Assembly (NCBI RefSeq): GCF_965138505.1
Contig: NZ_CBCSCO010000003.1
Location: forward strand, 186,001-250,000
Length of the DNA: 64,000 nucleotides
Direction: 5' to 3'
Source: Litorimonas haliclonae
Lineage (GTDB): Bacteria; Pseudomonadota; Alphaproteobacteria; Caulobacterales; Maricaulaceae
In this document: in pieces, positions 53,006 through 63,609 of the stretch
How the letters are laid out: each line of letters starts with the position of its first letter
Numbering within the stretch: position 1 is the first letter of the stretch
The notes under the pieces: model-generated
What the model saw: the letters and a program-made list of their open reading frames with translations, nothing else
Database searches by the model: none
What the model was told of the DNA's origin: nothing
Made by a program: the position numbers and the translations under genes

Positions 53006-55102
53006 TTATTTTTGTCCCTGACGTAAGTCGCGATCTAGATAAAGCGGCGCGCTGTTTCCGTTTAAGCGAGCCCGGTAAACCTGCATGTTTTCCATAACTC
53101 TCTGAACGTAATTTCGAGTTTCTGAAAACGGTGTTGACTCGATCCAATCAATTGGGTCGATTTCTCCTGTGCGGGGGTCACCATAGGTTTCTATCCACTG
53201 TTTTGCACGATGCGGCCCTGCATTATAAGAGACAGCCGCTAATATGTAAGAGCCGTCCCACCGTTCAAGAAGATCATTTAAGTGGTAAGCGCCGAGCTGC
53301 GCAGAATATTCGGCGTCAGTTAAAAGGCGTGTCTGGCTGTAGTCCACATTGTGTTTTCGGGCTGTGTAACGCGCGGTGGAATCGATCATTTGCATTAACC
53401 CGTAAGCCCGGGCTGAACTAATGGCGTTTGTTTCAAACTCAGTTTCTTGACGAGCAATCGCATAAACAAAAGCTGTCTCGAATTCGTTCGGTAGAGCTTC
53501 GATAATAGGCACTCTTGGGTAGCCGGACTCTGTCAGCATGGTCTGAAAACGGGAGGCTTGTTTTGCAGCTCTCACAGAGGGCCGCATATAACCGTAATCT
53601 TTAGATATTTTCGCCAGCGCTGACAGTTCCGCCGGCGTGTCTAGGACACCATCAAGGTGAAAGGCAATTTGAGAGAAAAGACGCTCATCGCCGATTTCTC
53701 CTAAAAGCTGCATAGCTTTGACGCGGTCATCTTGTTTTAGAGTTTCTAATTCTGTGTCTGAAGAGGCCTCTGGCGGAAGGCTTAGCGTGGCTGAGCCTTG
53801 GCCCAGCTCTAATGTAGCTAATTGACCGTAATATGTATTCGGGTATTTTGCGGCTTCCAAAAAACTGGCATCGGCTTCGGCGCCAGTTTGAGATCGTCCT
53901 AACCAGTAATAGCCCCGTCCCAGGGACACAGGGGTGGAAACGGCTTCCGCAAGTTTGCGGAAATGGATTTGAGCCTGCTCGGCTTTACCGAGTTTCCGCA
54001 GCGCGAGCCACCCGGCTAGAAATTCGGCTTCAGCAAAATCTGCACCATCTGTGAAGCCGTGATCGAGCACTATGTTATAAGCTTCGGCAAAGCGTTTCTC
54101 GCTTATCAGCCAGTACGCCATAATCTGTTTTTCGCGCCAAAGCGCAGCTTTGCCCTGGTCATTGATTGGGGCGCCTGGAACTTCCTGAAGAATGGGGAGA
54201 GCGTAATCCTTTGACCGCTTGCGGCGACGCCATTTTGCGCGTTCATAGAGTAGTCCTGTGTCAGCCTTATAATTTGACGGCACAGCGTCTATCGCGGCAT
54301 CCATACCCGCTCGATCAGCCGCCACACGTAGACGGGCGTCCATAAGGTTGCGTTCAGCCCGGTCCATGAAAGGCAGCAGAGCTTGCGCGCTATCAAAAAA
54401 CCACCGTCCATTCCAGATTAGGTGATCGGCGCGCCGGGCATGGTCTTCTGGCGTGAGCTTCGAACTAAATTGCGAAAATAGGTCTTGTTGCCGTGACCGC
54501 GTTAACTTGGCGCCCTGCCAAGCCGAACGAAGCCACATATCAGCCGTTTCATCATTTCCTAGTGCATAATTTGCGCGCGCCAAGGCGGCCCGTCCTTCGC
54601 CGGATACAGGAGCCTCTCCTTTGAACCATTCAACAGCATCTTTTGGAGGGAGGGGGTTGTCGAACATTTCGGCTTCTGCCCGCGCCCGAATGGTGACTTG
54701 ACGTGGCCAATCAGAGAGGTCTTGCGCGGCCTTAGTCAAAATATCAAAAGAAGCATTCCGGTCCTCAACCGCGCGAACCCAAATCAGAAGCGTTTTCGCT
54801 GTCTCATCTTCGATTCCGCGTTCATAGAGTTCAAATTCCAGCCAGTCATCGCGGTTGGCGGCGCTAATAGCTTTGCGCAGGCTGAGCGCATCTTGTTCGG
54901 AAAGAAAGTTTGAAAGGGCCGGGGCAATAGGTTTAAGGCGGGGCTCGACATCTGGAGCTGCCTGCGCCATTTGCAAGGGAACAAGACTCAAAACACTAAT
55001 CAATAACGGAGAAAAGATTTTCTTTCGACACAATGAAATTACAGCGTTTGGCAAAGGGGCACTTGCTTGGTAAGCTGAAAGAAAGTTATGACGCTTGTTC
55101 AT
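53006..55102 (-). CDS. slt: Soluble lytic murein transglycosylase (Slt70-like)
   Basis: Cleaves glycan strands to 1,6-anhydroMurNAc products, which AnmK (13264) would recycle. About 698 residues. The ATG at 55102 is followed by a signal peptide ending near QMAQAAPD. A long helical ring of repeats (about 60-560) precedes the catalytic domain with RQETEF (catalytic Glu), AYGLMQM and the NAGPHRA loop. The start at 55276 would place extra residues before the signal peptide and is rejected. Divergent from dapA. Confidence 0.9.
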   Translation of the reverse strand: MNKRHNFLSAYQASAPLPNAVISLCRKKIFSPLLISVLSLVPLQMAQAAPDVEPRLKPIAPALSNFLSEQDALSLRKAISAANRDDWLEFELYERGIEDETAKTLLIWVRAVEDRNASFDILTKAAQDLSDWPRQVTIRARAEAEMFDNPLPPKDAVEWFKGEAPVSGEGRAALARANYALGNDETADMWLRSAWQGAKLTRSRQQDLFSQFSSKLTPEDHARRADHLIWNGRWFFDSAQALLPFMDRAERNLMDARLRVAADRAGMDAAIDAVPSNYKADTGLLYERAKWRRRKRSKDYALPILQEVPGAPINDQGKAALWREKQIMAYWLISEKRFAEAYNIVLDHGFTDGADFAEAEFLAGWLALRKLGKAEQAQIHFRKLAEAVSTPVSLGRGYYWLGRSQTGAEADASFLEAAKYPNTYYGQLATLELGQGSATLSLPPEASSDTELETLKQDDRVKAMQLLGEIGDERLFSQIAFHLDGVLDTPAELSALAKISKDYGYMRPSVRAAKQASRFQTMLTESGYPRVPIIEALPNEFETAFVYAIARQETEFETNAISSARAYGLMQMIDSTARYTARKHNVDYSQTRLLTDAEYSAQLGAYHLNDLLERWDGSYILAAVSYNAGPHRAKQWIETYGDPRTGEIDPIDWIESTPFSETRNYVQRVMENMQVYRARLNGNSAPLYLDRDLRQGQK

Positions 55103-55168
55103 TATCCGTCTGTAAATCCTAAATAAATTCGAACCCCATTGATTCGAATAGCTACATGAAAGAGCAAA

Positions 55169-56044
55169 ATGATAAAAGGTTCGATAACAGCCCTTGTGAC
55201 TCCGTTCAAAGATAACAGCGTCGATGAGAAAGCGTTCCAGAGTTTCATCGAATGGCAAATAGATAATGGCACACATGGGCTGGTGCCTTGCGGAACGACA
55301 GGTGAATCAGCAACTTTAACGGATGCTGAGCATCGCCGCGTTATAGCCTTGACGGTTGAAGCGGCGGCTGGCCGCGTTCCAGTTATCGCGGGTGCTGGAT
55401 CGAATGAGACCACTGTGTCTAAAGCTTACGCTCGGCACGCCAAGGAAGAGGGGGCTGACGCTATTCTTGTGGTTACGCCTTATTACAACAAACCAAATCA
55501 AGAAGGCATTTACCAGCATTTCAAGGCGATTTCGGAATCTGTCGATATTCCAATTGTTGTTTATAACATTCCTGGCCGCAGTGTTGTTGATATTACGAAT
55601 GATACAATGGGTCGGTTGTCTAAATTGCCAACTGTTATTGGATGCAAGGACGCAACAGGCGACGTCGCTCGGGTCCAAGGCTTGGTAGACCGCTGTGGTG
55701 AGGGCTTTATTCAGCTCTCTGGTGATGACCCGAGCTCTTTGGGGCACTCCGCCCATGGCGGAATGGGCGCAATTTCGGTTGGATCAAATGTTGCGCCGAA
55801 AGCCTATTCAGAGCTTCATGAGGCGTTGTTGAAGGGCGAATTCACTAAAGCGAAGTCGCTGAACGCGAAACTGGATTGTTTGCATAAAGACTTATTCCTT
55901 TGTCCGAGTCCGGCGCCTGCAAAATATGCGCTCTCGCTTATGGGCAAAATGGAACCGTCTGTTCGCTTGCCCATAGTCCCCTGTGCAGACTCAACAAAAC
56001 GCGCCGTTGAAGCGGCAATGAACCGTGCAGGAATATCCTATTAA
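55169..56044 (+). CDS. dapA: 4-hydroxy-tetrahydrodipicolinate synthase
   Basis: First committed step of lysine and meso-diaminopimelate synthesis: condenses aspartate semialdehyde with pyruvate. 291 residues of a class I aldolase. GTTGESATL, the YYNKPNQEG loop and the Schiff-base lysine in GCKDATGD are all present. smpB follows three bases downstream, as in many Alphaproteobacteria. Divergent from the transglycosylase gene; the gap is 66 bases. Confidence 0.96.
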   Translation: MIKGSITALVTPFKDNSVDEKAFQSFIEWQIDNGTHGLVPCGTTGESATLTDAEHRRVIALTVEAAAGRVPVIAGAGSNETTVSKAYARHAKEEGADAILVVTPYYNKPNQEGIYQHFKAISESVDIPIVVYNIPGRSVVDITNDTMGRLSKLPTVIGCKDATGDVARVQGLVDRCGEGFIQLSGDDPSSLGHSAHGGMGAISVGSNVAPKAYSELHEALLKGEFTKAKSLNAKLDCLHKDLFLCPSPAPAKYALSLMGKMEPSVRLPIVPCADSTKRAVEAAMNRAGISY

Positions 56045-56047
56045 ATT

Positions 56048-56524
56048 ATGGCCAAAGCCAAAGATAAATCGCCGAAGACTCTGATCGCAGACAATCGTCG
56101 TGCGCGGTATGAATATGCCGTTGAAGACAATATGGAAGCCGGCATCCAACTGCTCGGCACAGAGGTGAAGGCCCTGCGCGAAGGCCGAGCAAATATTGCT
56201 GAGGCCTATGTAAGCGTTGAGGGGAACGAGGCGTGGTTGATCAACGCCAATATTCCAATTTACGCGCCCGCCAGTCAATTTAATCACAGCCCGACCCGTC
56301 ACCGGAAGCTCTTGTTAAAGCGCAAAGAAATCAATGTCCTGCTAGGGGAAACTCAACGGAAGGGCCGCACGATTGTCCCGTTGAAGCTGTATTTTAACAA
56401 AGCTGGCACGGCGAAACTTTTGATTGGGATTGCGACAGGTAAACAAACTCACGATAAGCGTGAAACACAGAAGAAACGCGACTGGCAAAGGCAAAAAGCC
56501 CGTCTAATGCGGGAAAATGGCTAA
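56048..56524 (+). CDS. smpB: SsrA-binding protein SmpB
   Basis: Binds tmRNA and brings it to stalled ribosomes for trans-translation. 158 residues, normal length, with [12 protein letters not shown], the [16 protein letters not shown] core and a basic C-terminal tail. Sits 3 bases after dapA. Its TAA and the TAG of the convergent glycosylase gene share bases (CTAA). No tmRNA gene is seen in the window. Confidence 0.95.
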   Translation: MAKAKDKSPKTLIADNRRARYEYAVEDNMEAGIQLLGTEVKALREGRANIAEAYVSVEGNEAWLINANIPIYAPASQFNHSPTRHRKLLLKRKEINVLLGETQRKGRTIVPLKLYFNKAGTAKLLIGIATGKQTHDKRETQKKRDWQRQKARLMRENG

Positions 56525-57162
56525 CGACCCAAAAAGGTTTTAATTTCACTGAAGACATCAAAGAACATTTCTTCGGTCAAACGCTTTGTATTCGTATTGT
56601 AACGCGAACAATGATAGCTCGAAAATAGTTTCCGGCCCTCTCCAATGTCATAAGCTACATTATGGCCGAACGGATAATCTTTAAGTTTCAAGCCAAGACT
56701 TCTGATTGTGCTGTCATGGGCAATTTTGCCTAGGCAAAGCAGGGCTTTCAATTCTGGCAATTCCGCCATTTGTCCTAAGAGATAATCCCGGCACGTATTG
56801 ATTTCCTGACCTACGGGTTTGTTCTGAGGCGGTACGCACCGAACCGCATTGGTAATCATGACCCGCGACAGGGTCAGGCCGTCTGCTGCATGACCGTTAT
56901 ATCTCCCGTTAGAAAAGTCGAATTCTTCTATGGCTTTATAAAGCAGATCACCTGCGTAATCGCCGGTAAATGGACGCCCCGTGGCGTTCGCGCCTTTCAG
57001 GCCCGGAGCTAGGCCGATAATAAGGCACTCTGCCTTCGGGTCGCCGAAACTAGGGACAGGCCCATTAAAAAAGTCCGGATGTTTCTCACGGTTTTCTAAG
57101 ATAAACGCGCGCAGCCGCGGACAGCGGGCGCAATTAAAATCTGGCTCCGACCGCAAGCTCAC
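56521..57162 (-). CDS. Uracil-DNA glycosylase, family 5 (UDGb) type
   Basis: A 213-residue iron-sulfur DNA glycosylase that removes uracil and related lesions. Cluster cysteines: CARC near the start, then RCVPPQ and NTCRDYL. Active site: [13 protein letters not shown] with TGDYAG, and the [14 protein letters not shown] loop, the pattern of UDGb rather than family 4. It is a cluster-binding client in a genome region rich in Fe-S assembly. It lies 3 bases downstream of the NYN gene on the same strand. Confidence 0.88.
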   Translation of the reverse strand: MSLRSEPDFNCARCPRLRAFILENREKHPDFFNGPVPSFGDPKAECLIIGLAPGLKGANATGRPFTGDYAGDLLYKAIEEFDFSNGRYNGHAADGLTLSRVMITNAVRCVPPQNKPVGQEINTCRDYLLGQMAELPELKALLCLGKIAHDSTIRSLGLKLKDYPFGHNVAYDIGEGRKLFSSYHCSRYNTNTKRLTEEMFFDVFSEIKTFLGR

Positions 57163-57165
57163 GAC

Positions 57166-57738
57166 TTATCCGTCCTCATATTCCTGTTCATCTTCTGTGG
57201 AATAGTCCCGCTTCGGCCTTCCAATAATCTTACCCATATCAGCGAGTTCAATAAAGTCGTTGGCTTGACGACGAAGTTCATCAGCGAGCATGGCCGGGCG
57301 GGATTTTAACGTGGAGATTACGCTAACGCGGACGCCTTTGGACTGCACGGCTTCAACGACTGCTTTGAAGTCTCCGTCCCCTGTAAACAGGAGAATGTGA
57401 TCGACATGCGGCGCAATATTCAGCATATCAATGGTCATCTCGATATCCATATTGCCTTTAACGCGGTTGCGGCCGTCCCGGTCTGTATAGCTTTTTGCCG
57501 GCTTCGTAATGACGTGGAAACCGTTATAGTCTAGCCAATCAATTAAGGGGCGTATGGGAGAATAATCTTCGTGATCTAACAGGGCAGTGTAATACTTCGC
57601 CTGAATGAGGCGGCCCTTGTTCTTAAAAAGATCGAGAAGCTTTTTGTAATCTATATCAAAATCTAGAGTTTTTCCTGAAGAATAGAGGTTTGAACCGTCG
57701 ATAAACATGGCTATGCGTTCGTCTGGGTAAAAGGCCAT
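57166..57738 (-). CDS. NYN-domain (LabA/DUF88) protein
   Basis: A 190-residue PIN-like NYN protein, probably a nuclease acting on RNA. The acidic site residues are in MFIDGSNLY, NMDIEMTID and FTGDGDFKAVV. The C-terminal stretch is acidic. The ATG at 57738 is used; a TTG at 57750 would add four residues. It is divergent from folK with almost no space between starts, so promoters overlap coding sequence. Confidence 0.85.
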   Translation of the reverse strand: MAFYPDERIAMFIDGSNLYSSGKTLDFDIDYKKLLDLFKNKGRLIQAKYYTALLDHEDYSPIRPLIDWLDYNGFHVITKPAKSYTDRDGRNRVKGNMDIEMTIDMLNIAPHVDHILLFTGDGDFKAVVEAVQSKGVRVSVISTLKSRPAMLADELRRQANDFIELADMGKIIGRPKRDYSTEDEQEYEDG

Positions 57739-57740
57739 AA

Positions 57741-58277
57741 ATGTGCTCAAATAATAAAATGAATAAAAAAATGAACGTCGCTTATATCGCGTTGGGGGGC
57801 AATTTGTCCAATCCCGAAACCACCTTCTGTCAGGCTGTGGCTGAAATGAGGCGTTCGGAAATTGAAATTATAGGCGTTTCATCTCTGTGGCATAGCCCGG
57901 CCTGGCCGCCCGAATTGGGTCATCCCGATTACGTCAATGCGGCCCTAAAAGTTGAAACATCACTGACGGCTAAGAACTTATTAAGTAGGCTTCACGCTCT
58001 GGAGGCTCTACTCGGCCGGAAGCGAAGCGTCTTAAACGCCCCGCGGGCTCTTGATTTAGATATTATTGATTTTGCCGGAGAGGTGGAGGTGAATAGTCCT
58101 ATTCTGCCTCACCCAAGGGCCCATTTGAGGGCTTTTGTTCTCCTGCCTATTTGGGAGATAGAATCGACGTGGACGCATCCGACTTTACACAAAACTTCTG
58201 TAGAATTGCTCTCAGAATTGCCGAGTGAAGACGTCCTTGACCATGCTGTGATTAAGCGGCACTGGCTGGATTCTTGA
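57741..58277 (+). CDS. folK: HPPK, 2-amino-4-hydroxy-6-hydroxymethyldihydropteridine pyrophosphokinase
   Basis: Folate biosynthesis: pyrophosphorylates 6-hydroxymethyl-dihydropterin. About 178 residues. YIALGGNLSNP at the N-terminus, the tryptophan loop (SLWHSPAWP) and PRALDLDIIDF (Mg-binding Asp pair) identify HPPK. ATG 57741 has AAAGG six bases upstream; ATGs at 57759 and 57771 are possible, the last giving the more usual N-terminus. Stands alone in front of rpoZ. Confidence 0.93.
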   Translation: MCSNNKMNKKMNVAYIALGGNLSNPETTFCQAVAEMRRSEIEIIGVSSLWHSPAWPPELGHPDYVNAALKVETSLTAKNLLSRLHALEALLGRKRSVLNAPRALDLDIIDFAGEVEVNSPILPHPRAHLRAFVLLPIWEIESTWTHPTLHKTSVELLSELPSEDVLDHAVIKRHWLDS

Positions 58278-58367
58278 CCTTGCAATTAAGCCTTTCAAAC
58301 AGTATAGACGCACCTTAATTTCAAATTTTGGACTGTATAGTCGTCCATAAAGTTTACAGGATGCCCC

Positions 58368-58745
58368 ATGGCTCGCGTTACCGTTGAAGATTGTGTCGAA
58401 AAAGTCCCGAATCGTTTTGATTTGGTTCTTCTCGCTTCCCACCGATCCCGTAATATTGCGGCTGGGTCATCGCTGACCGTTGATCGCGATAATGACAAGA
58501 CACCTGTCGTTGCCCTGCGTGAATTGGCTGAAGAAACATTGGACCTCGATGATTTGCGCGAAAGTCTCGTTACCGGTCTGCAGCGTGTTATTTTTGATGA
58601 TGACCTGCCTGAAGATCAGGAAGAGGAAGCTCCAGTTCTGGCGATTGGTCATGACGACAATGCAGGCCCGAGCGAAATGAATGAAGCAGACCTTCTTCGC
58701 GCTTTGCAAGGCGATCGCGATAATGACAGTTCTTCGCGCTTCTAG
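58368..58745 (+). CDS. rpoZ: RNA polymerase omega subunit
   Basis: Small subunit that helps assemble the beta-prime subunit and is part of the ppGpp site in proteobacteria. 125 residues with [20 protein letters not shown] and the ALRELAEE segment. The acidic C-terminal half ([13 protein letters not shown]) is the alphaproteobacterial form. A strong terminator separates it from rsh, the ppGpp enzyme. Confidence 0.95.
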   Translation: MARVTVEDCVEKVPNRFDLVLLASHRSRNIAAGSSLTVDRDNDKTPVVALRELAEETLDLDDLRESLVTGLQRVIFDDDLPEDQEEEAPVLAIGHDDNAGPSEMNEADLLRALQGDRDNDSSSRF

Positions 58746-58767
58746 GCGTTTCAATAAAATGTATTTG

Positions 58768-58792
58768 AGCCGCCCTTTGAGGCGGCTTTTTT
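58768..58792 (+). terminator. Rho-independent terminator of rpoZ
   Basis: The stem AGCCGCC/GGCGGCT with loop CTTTGA is followed by six T. Confidence 0.9.
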
Positions 58793-58850
58793 ATTACCTA
58801 ATACCGCGTAAACCATTTGATAGCGGCGTTTAACCGCCTATATAAAAACT

Positions 58851-61097
58851 GTGGACCATGTGACCTTGGATAATCAACCGGCCCCAAAAGGGCAAAGTCC
58901 TCGATTTCTTCGTCAATTCGAGCTGGTTGAGCGCGTTCGGAAATATGACCCGACGGCGGACGAAGCCCTTTTAAACAAAGCCTATGTTTTCTCTGTAAAA
59001 GCGCATGGCGATCAGAAACGTCACTCAGGCGATCCTTATTACGCGCACCCGATCGAAGTGGCCGGAATTTTAGCCGACCTGCATTTGGACGTAGCGACAA
59101 TCTGCACGGCGCTACTCCATGACGTTTTAGAAGATACCGACACAACCTTTGAAGAGCTCTCGAAAGAGTTCACGCCGGAAATTGCAGAGCTTGTAGACGG
59201 CGTCACCAAGCTTGGCCAATTGAGCATTCCCAATGCGACGCGGGAGCGGGCGCAGGCTGAAAATTTTCAGAAATTTGTGTTGGCGATAAGCAAGGACGTG
59301 CGCGTTCTTCTCGTTAAGCTCTGTGACCGGCTTCATAATATGCGCACGCTGGAGCATCACCCCAAACCAGCGTCCCGAAAACGAATTGCAACGGAAACCC
59401 TCGATATCTATGCGCCCTTGGCTCGCCGCGTAGGGATGGACCGAATCTGTGCGGAGCTGGAAGAACTCTCATTTCGTTATATAAATCCATCGGCGTTTGA
59501 ATCAGTTGAACGTCGTTTAGTGGACTGGCGGGAAACCCAAGGGGAAGCCATTTCAGAGGTTTCCACGGATTTGCGCACGCATTTCGACAAGGCGGGAATA
59601 AGTGCTCGTATTTATGGGCGTGAGAAACGTGCCTATGCAATTTGGCGTAAGTTACAGCGCCAAAACATCAGTTTTGAAGATGTCGCTGATATTTATGCTT
59701 TTCGAATTATCGTGCAAAGCCGCGATGTCTGCTATCAGGCTTTAGGCTTGCTGCATTCTGTTTACCGGGCTGTCCCAGAGCGGTTTCGCGATTTTATTTC
59801 TGTGCCAAAACCCAATGGCTATCAGTCCCTTCACACAACGATACGAACACCGGACAACCGCCGGGTTGAGCTGCAGATCCGTACAGAACGCATGGAAGAT
59901 GTGGCCTCCCGGGGCGTTGCGGCGCATTGGGCTTATAAAAACAATAATTACGGATATGATCCTGAACGCGCCTTAGAAAGCGGAAGTGACCCGTTGAAAC
60001 GTATTCGGCCTCTTGTTGAAATGATGGAACAGAGCGGCGATGCAGATGAGTTTTTGGAACATGCCAAGCTCGAGATGTTCACGGATCAAGTGTTCACCTT
60101 CACGCCCAAAGGTGATTTGATCGCCTTACCTCGGGGGGCGATGCCTCTCGATTTCGCCTATGCCGTCCACACTAAGGTCGGAGACACCTGTATCGGAGCC
60201 TTGGTAAATGGCCAAAAACACCCCCTACGTCAGGCGTTAAAAAACGGTGATGTGGTCAAAATCATTCGCGGCGGCGAAGCCGAAGCGTTGGAAGGGTGGG
60301 AAAACTTTGTCGTAACCGGGAAGGCCCGTTCCGCGCTTCGCCGTTTAACGCGTACTGGTGAGGCCGAGGAGTTTGCGCGGACCGGAGAGCTTTTAGCTAA
60401 ACATGCGTTTGCGCGAGAAGGTCTCACATTTTCGGATGCTTTGATGCGAGACGCCGTCAAACGATCCAATGCCGAACACGTTGATGAACTTTTTGAATCA
60501 CTCGGTCGGGGCAAGCAGTCTCTGAATTCTTTTATGGATTTAATTTTCCCGGCGCGCCGCAAAGACCCGTCTCAATCTATTGTTCTGAGACGTGAAGTCA
60601 TTCAGGATTCGACTGCACGGCTCTATGTTAAAGGCGACGGGTTACGTGAAGGCATCAGCCTGCATCTTTCAAGCTGTTGTTCTCCGATACCAGGAGACCG
60701 AATTATTGGGTTGCAAAATGTAGAGGATGAAAAAGGCGGTATCAGAATACACACGATTGATTGCGAGACTCTGTCTTCAACAAATGTGGATCCTGATGAC
60801 TGGCTTGATTTGGGGTGGCGAAGGAGCGCCGATCAATCCTCTGCAACGGGCCGAATGACTGTAACAGTGGAACATGTGCCGGGCGCTTTGGCCGACTTAA
60901 CCAAAATTATTGGAGAGTCGGGTGGCAATCTTGTGAATATCAAAACGGTCAAACGTAGCCCCGTCTTTTTCGATATGATAATGGATGTCGAAGTGCGGGA
61001 TAACCGTCACCTTGTACAGATTATTGCTGCTTTGCGGGCAAGCGCCTATGTAATCTCAGCCGAACGGGCGCGGGGCGAAATCATTTCCGCAAAGTAA
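58851..61097 (+). CDS. rsh: Bifunctional (p)ppGpp synthetase/hydrolase
   Basis: The single long RelA/SpoT homologue of Alphaproteobacteria. 748 residues. The HD hydrolase domain (about 50-200) has [17 protein letters not shown] and [10 protein letters not shown], so hydrolysis should be active. The synthetase domain (about 240-360) has [13 protein letters not shown] and [13 protein letters not shown] (about 415-475) and C-terminal ACT (about 670-745) domains follow. The GTG at 58851 is the chosen start; a GTG at 58860 is possible. pyrE follows 13 bases later. Confidence 0.95.
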   Translation: MDHVTLDNQPAPKGQSPRFLRQFELVERVRKYDPTADEALLNKAYVFSVKAHGDQKRHSGDPYYAHPIEVAGILADLHLDVATICTALLHDVLEDTDTTFEELSKEFTPEIAELVDGVTKLGQLSIPNATRERAQAENFQKFVLAISKDVRVLLVKLCDRLHNMRTLEHHPKPASRKRIATETLDIYAPLARRVGMDRICAELEELSFRYINPSAFESVERRLVDWRETQGEAISEVSTDLRTHFDKAGISARIYGREKRAYAIWRKLQRQNISFEDVADIYAFRIIVQSRDVCYQALGLLHSVYRAVPERFRDFISVPKPNGYQSLHTTIRTPDNRRVELQIRTERMEDVASRGVAAHWAYKNNNYGYDPERALESGSDPLKRIRPLVEMMEQSGDADEFLEHAKLEMFTDQVFTFTPKGDLIALPRGAMPLDFAYAVHTKVGDTCIGALVNGQKHPLRQALKNGDVVKIIRGGEAEALEGWENFVVTGKARSALRRLTRTGEAEEFARTGELLAKHAFAREGLTFSDALMRDAVKRSNAEHVDELFESLGRGKQSLNSFMDLIFPARRKDPSQSIVLRREVIQDSTARLYVKGDGLREGISLHLSSCCSPIPGDRIIGLQNVEDEKGGIRIHTIDCETLSSTNVDPDDWLDLGWRRSADQSSATGRMTVTVEHVPGALADLTKIIGESGGNLVNIKTVKRSPVFFDMIMDVEVRDNRHLVQIIAALRASAYVISAERARGEIISAK

Positions 61098-61110
61098 GAG
61101 GACAGAGCGA

Positions 61111-61695
61111 ATGAAGACTGAGGATGTGTTAGATGTTTTTCGCGAGGCAGGAGCGCTCTTGGAAGGACACTTTATTTTGTCTTCCGGACGACGCAGTTCT
61201 GTCTTCTTGCAAAAAGCCCTGATTTTTAAAAACCCGAAGCTAACAGAAAAATTGTGTAAGGCTTTGGCAGAGAAAGTTAAATCAGAATTAGGGGAACAAC
61301 CCGACATCATCGTTGCGCCCGCTATGGGAGGCGTAATTCCAGGCTATGAGACGGCGCGTCACATGGGGCTGGAATCTCTTTTTGTTGAACGCGAAAACGG
61401 TGAATTTACACTTCGACGAGGGTTCAAATTGGAGCCAAGGCAAAAAGTCCTTATGGTCGAAGATATTGTGACGACTGGTTTGTCCTCCCGTGAATGCATT
61501 GCGGCGATGAATAAAACAGGCGCCTCAGTTATAGCTGGAGCTTGTATTTTTGACCGTTCAAACGGTATGGCGGATATTGGCGTACCACTTGTAAGTCTGG
61601 CGGCGCGTAAGTTCCCTGATTATGATCCTGAGGATTTGCCACCTGAATTGCAAAATATACCGGCAGTCAAACCTGGCAGCCGAGGCTTGTCGTGA
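61111..61695 (+). CDS. pyrE: Orotate phosphoribosyltransferase
   Basis: Makes OMP from orotate and PRPP in pyrimidine synthesis. 194 residues. [15 protein letters not shown] near the start, the PRPP motif [11 protein letters not shown] and the flexible loop. The last 4 bases overlap pdxJ. Part of the rsh-pyrE-pdxJ-acpS-lepB-rnc group. Confidence 0.95.
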   Translation: MKTEDVLDVFREAGALLEGHFILSSGRRSSVFLQKALIFKNPKLTEKLCKALAEKVKSELGEQPDIIVAPAMGGVIPGYETARHMGLESLFVERENGEFTLRRGFKLEPRQKVLMVEDIVTTGLSSRECIAAMNKTGASVIAGACIFDRSNGMADIGVPLVSLAARKFPDYDPEDLPPELQNIPAVKPGSRGLS

Positions 61696-62456
61696 GTGAG
61701 AAGTCGCTACCTCGGTTAGGGGTGAATATCGATCATATTGCAACAATTCGAAACGCACGGGGCGGAGACCACCCCAACCCTGTGGCTGGCGCATGGGCCG
61801 CGATTCAGGCTGGGGCAGACGGAATTACAGCGCATTTGAGAGAAGACCGCCGTCACATGCACGATGAGGATATGAGCAGGCTCCAAGCCCTTTGCAGCAG
61901 TGAAAATATTCCGCTGAATATGGAAATGGCGGCAACGGACGAAATGTTGGCTATCGCCTCGGATTTAAAGCCTCATGCGATATGTATCGTACCGGAAAGG
62001 CGGGAAGAACGGACCACAGAGGGCGGCTTAGATGTCGCGGGGCAAATCGAAACTCTTACTCCGATTATCTCCAAACTAAATGCAAATGGCGCGAGGGTAT
62101 CTCTCTTTATTGAAGCAAACCGAGGGCAAATTGAGGCCTCGGCGAAAACAGATGCAAAAGTCGTGGAGTTGCACACGGGCGCTTATGCTCACGCGCTTGA
62201 CGACGGTGATGACGAGAAAGCAAACAAAATATTGGAGGATTTCAGAGGTTGCGCCGCTTTAGCACAGAGCCTTGGACTCGAAGTTCATTTTGGACACGGC
62301 CTGACGTTTGAAAACGTAGCGCCTGTCGCTGCTATTCCCGAATGCATGGAACTGAATATTGGGCATTTTATTATCGGTGAAGCTGTGTTCATGGGCTTGG
62401 ATGCTGCCATCAAACAAATGCGCGAAATCGTAACCGAGGCGAGACAAGCCGCGTGA
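61692..62456 (+). CDS. pdxJ: Pyridoxine 5'-phosphate synthase
   Basis: Joins aminoacetone phosphate and deoxyxylulose phosphate to pyridoxine 5'-phosphate, the last ring-closing step of DXP-dependent vitamin B6 synthesis. 254 residues. [32 protein letters not shown] and [12 protein letters not shown] are diagnostic. The GTG start overlaps the pyrE stop. Its product supplies PLP for the two desulfurases and Kbl in this window. Confidence 0.96.
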   Translation: MSEKSLPRLGVNIDHIATIRNARGGDHPNPVAGAWAAIQAGADGITAHLREDRRHMHDEDMSRLQALCSSENIPLNMEMAATDEMLAIASDLKPHAICIVPERREERTTEGGLDVAGQIETLTPIISKLNANGARVSLFIEANRGQIEASAKTDAKVVELHTGAYAHALDDGDDEKANKILEDFRGCAALAQSLGLEVHFGHGLTFENVAPVAAIPECMELNIGHFIIGEAVFMGLDAAIKQMREIVTEARQAA

Positions 62457-62854
62457 TCATCGGAATCGGAACAGATATTTGTGACATTAACAGAATCGTA
62501 CAAATTATTGAAAAGTTTGGCGAAAAGTTCAAATTAAGAACTTTCACCGAAGGGGAGCGAGCTTATTGTGAGACAAAGGCGGTCCCTGCCAATGCCTACG
62601 CGAAAAGATTTGCTGCAAAAGAAGCTGTTGCGAAAGCTCTCGCCGGAAACCAGACAGGCGCTCTAAGCTGGACAGATGTGGAGGTGACTAACCACCCCTC
62701 CGGGCGGCCCGAAGTTATTTTGCATGGATCAGCGAAAGCCAGACTTAATGGTAAAGTTCCTGAAGGCTATCATGGTGTCGTGCATTTGAGCCTAAGTGAT
62801 GACCCGCCCTACGCGCAGGCATTTGCGATTGTGGAAGCCAGCAAGGGCGACTAA
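62453..62854 (+). CDS. acpS: Holo-acyl-carrier-protein synthase
   Basis: Attaches 4'-phosphopantetheine to ACP. 133 residues. GIGTDICDINR carries the metal-binding Asp, and FAAKEAVAKAL the catalytic Glu. The GTG start overlaps pdxJ. Eight bases separate it from lepB. Confidence 0.95.
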   Translation: MIIGIGTDICDINRIVQIIEKFGEKFKLRTFTEGERAYCETKAVPANAYAKRFAAKEAVAKALAGNQTGALSWTDVEVTNHPSGRPEVILHGSAKARLNGKVPEGYHGVVHLSLSDDPPYAQAFAIVEASKGD

Positions 62855-62862
62855 GAACGGGC

Positions 62863-63609
62863 ATGGCAAAGCAACAAAAATCGGAATTACGCGAAACGCT
62901 GTCCACGATTTTCTGGGCCGTCATTATTGCTTTGGTTTTAAGAACTTTTCTCTTTCAGCCTTTTCACATCCCGTCCGGCTCCATGTTACCGAACTTAATG
63001 AAAGGCGATTATATAATTACCTCTAAATATTCTGTTGGGTACGGCCGATTTGCGGCGGCGCCTTTGCCGTTTCCCAGTGGAGATGGTCGATTTTTAGAAC
63101 GTGAGCCGGAACGCGGGGACGTACTTGTCTTTCGTCCGGATGGGGACGATAAAAACTTTATTAAACGCCTAATTGGTTTGCCAGGCGACACAGTACAAAT
63201 GCAGGATGGGCGTCTTATCCTGAACGGAGAGCAGGTTCAGCTTACTAAGCAGGGCGAAGAAAGCTTTGCAGATCGTTATGGTGATGACGTGCTAGCGGAA
63301 CTCTGGGCCGAAACATTTCCAAATGGGAACACGCACCTCGTCTATGACAGCCAGAAAAATAGCCCGAGCGATAACTCATCAGGTTATAGGATTCCCGAAG
63401 GTCATTATTTCTTGATGGGTGACAACCGCGATAATTCTGGGGATAGCCGCGTTCCGGTTCGAAATGGCGGGGCGGGTATGGTACCCGCGGAGAACATCAT
63501 TGGGCGCGCCGAAATAGTGCTTTTATCTGTAAAAGAAGACTTCGTTCTTTATAAGCCTTGGACGTGGGGAAATATGCGTGGCGGTCGGTTTTTTGAGAGG
63601 ATCAAATGA
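62863..63609 (+). CDS. lepB: Signal peptidase I
   Basis: Removes signal peptides from exported proteins. 248 residues, one N-terminal helix (about 12-33). The catalytic Ser40 is in IPSGSMLP and the general-base Lys in FIKRLIGLPGD; GDNRDNSGDSR is box E. Its stop overlaps the rnc start by ATGA. It serves the many exported proteins of this region. Confidence 0.96.
   Translation: MAKQQKSELRETLSTIFWAVIIALVLRTFLFQPFHIPSGSMLPNLMKGDYIITSKYSVGYGRFAAAPLPFPSGDGRFLEREPERGDVLVFRPDGDDKNFIKRLIGLPGDTVQMQDGRLILNGEQVQLTKQGEESFADRYGDDVLAELWAETFPNGNTHLVYDSQKNSPSDNSSGYRIPEGHYFLMGDNRDNSGDSRVPVRNGGAGMVPAENIIGRAEIVLLSVKEDFVLYKPWTWGNMRGGRFFERIK

Noticed and set aside
55103..55276. Extension of the lytic transglycosylase start upstream to 55276
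   Set aside because: It would place about 58 residues before an evident signal peptide and would overlap the dapA start and its control region.
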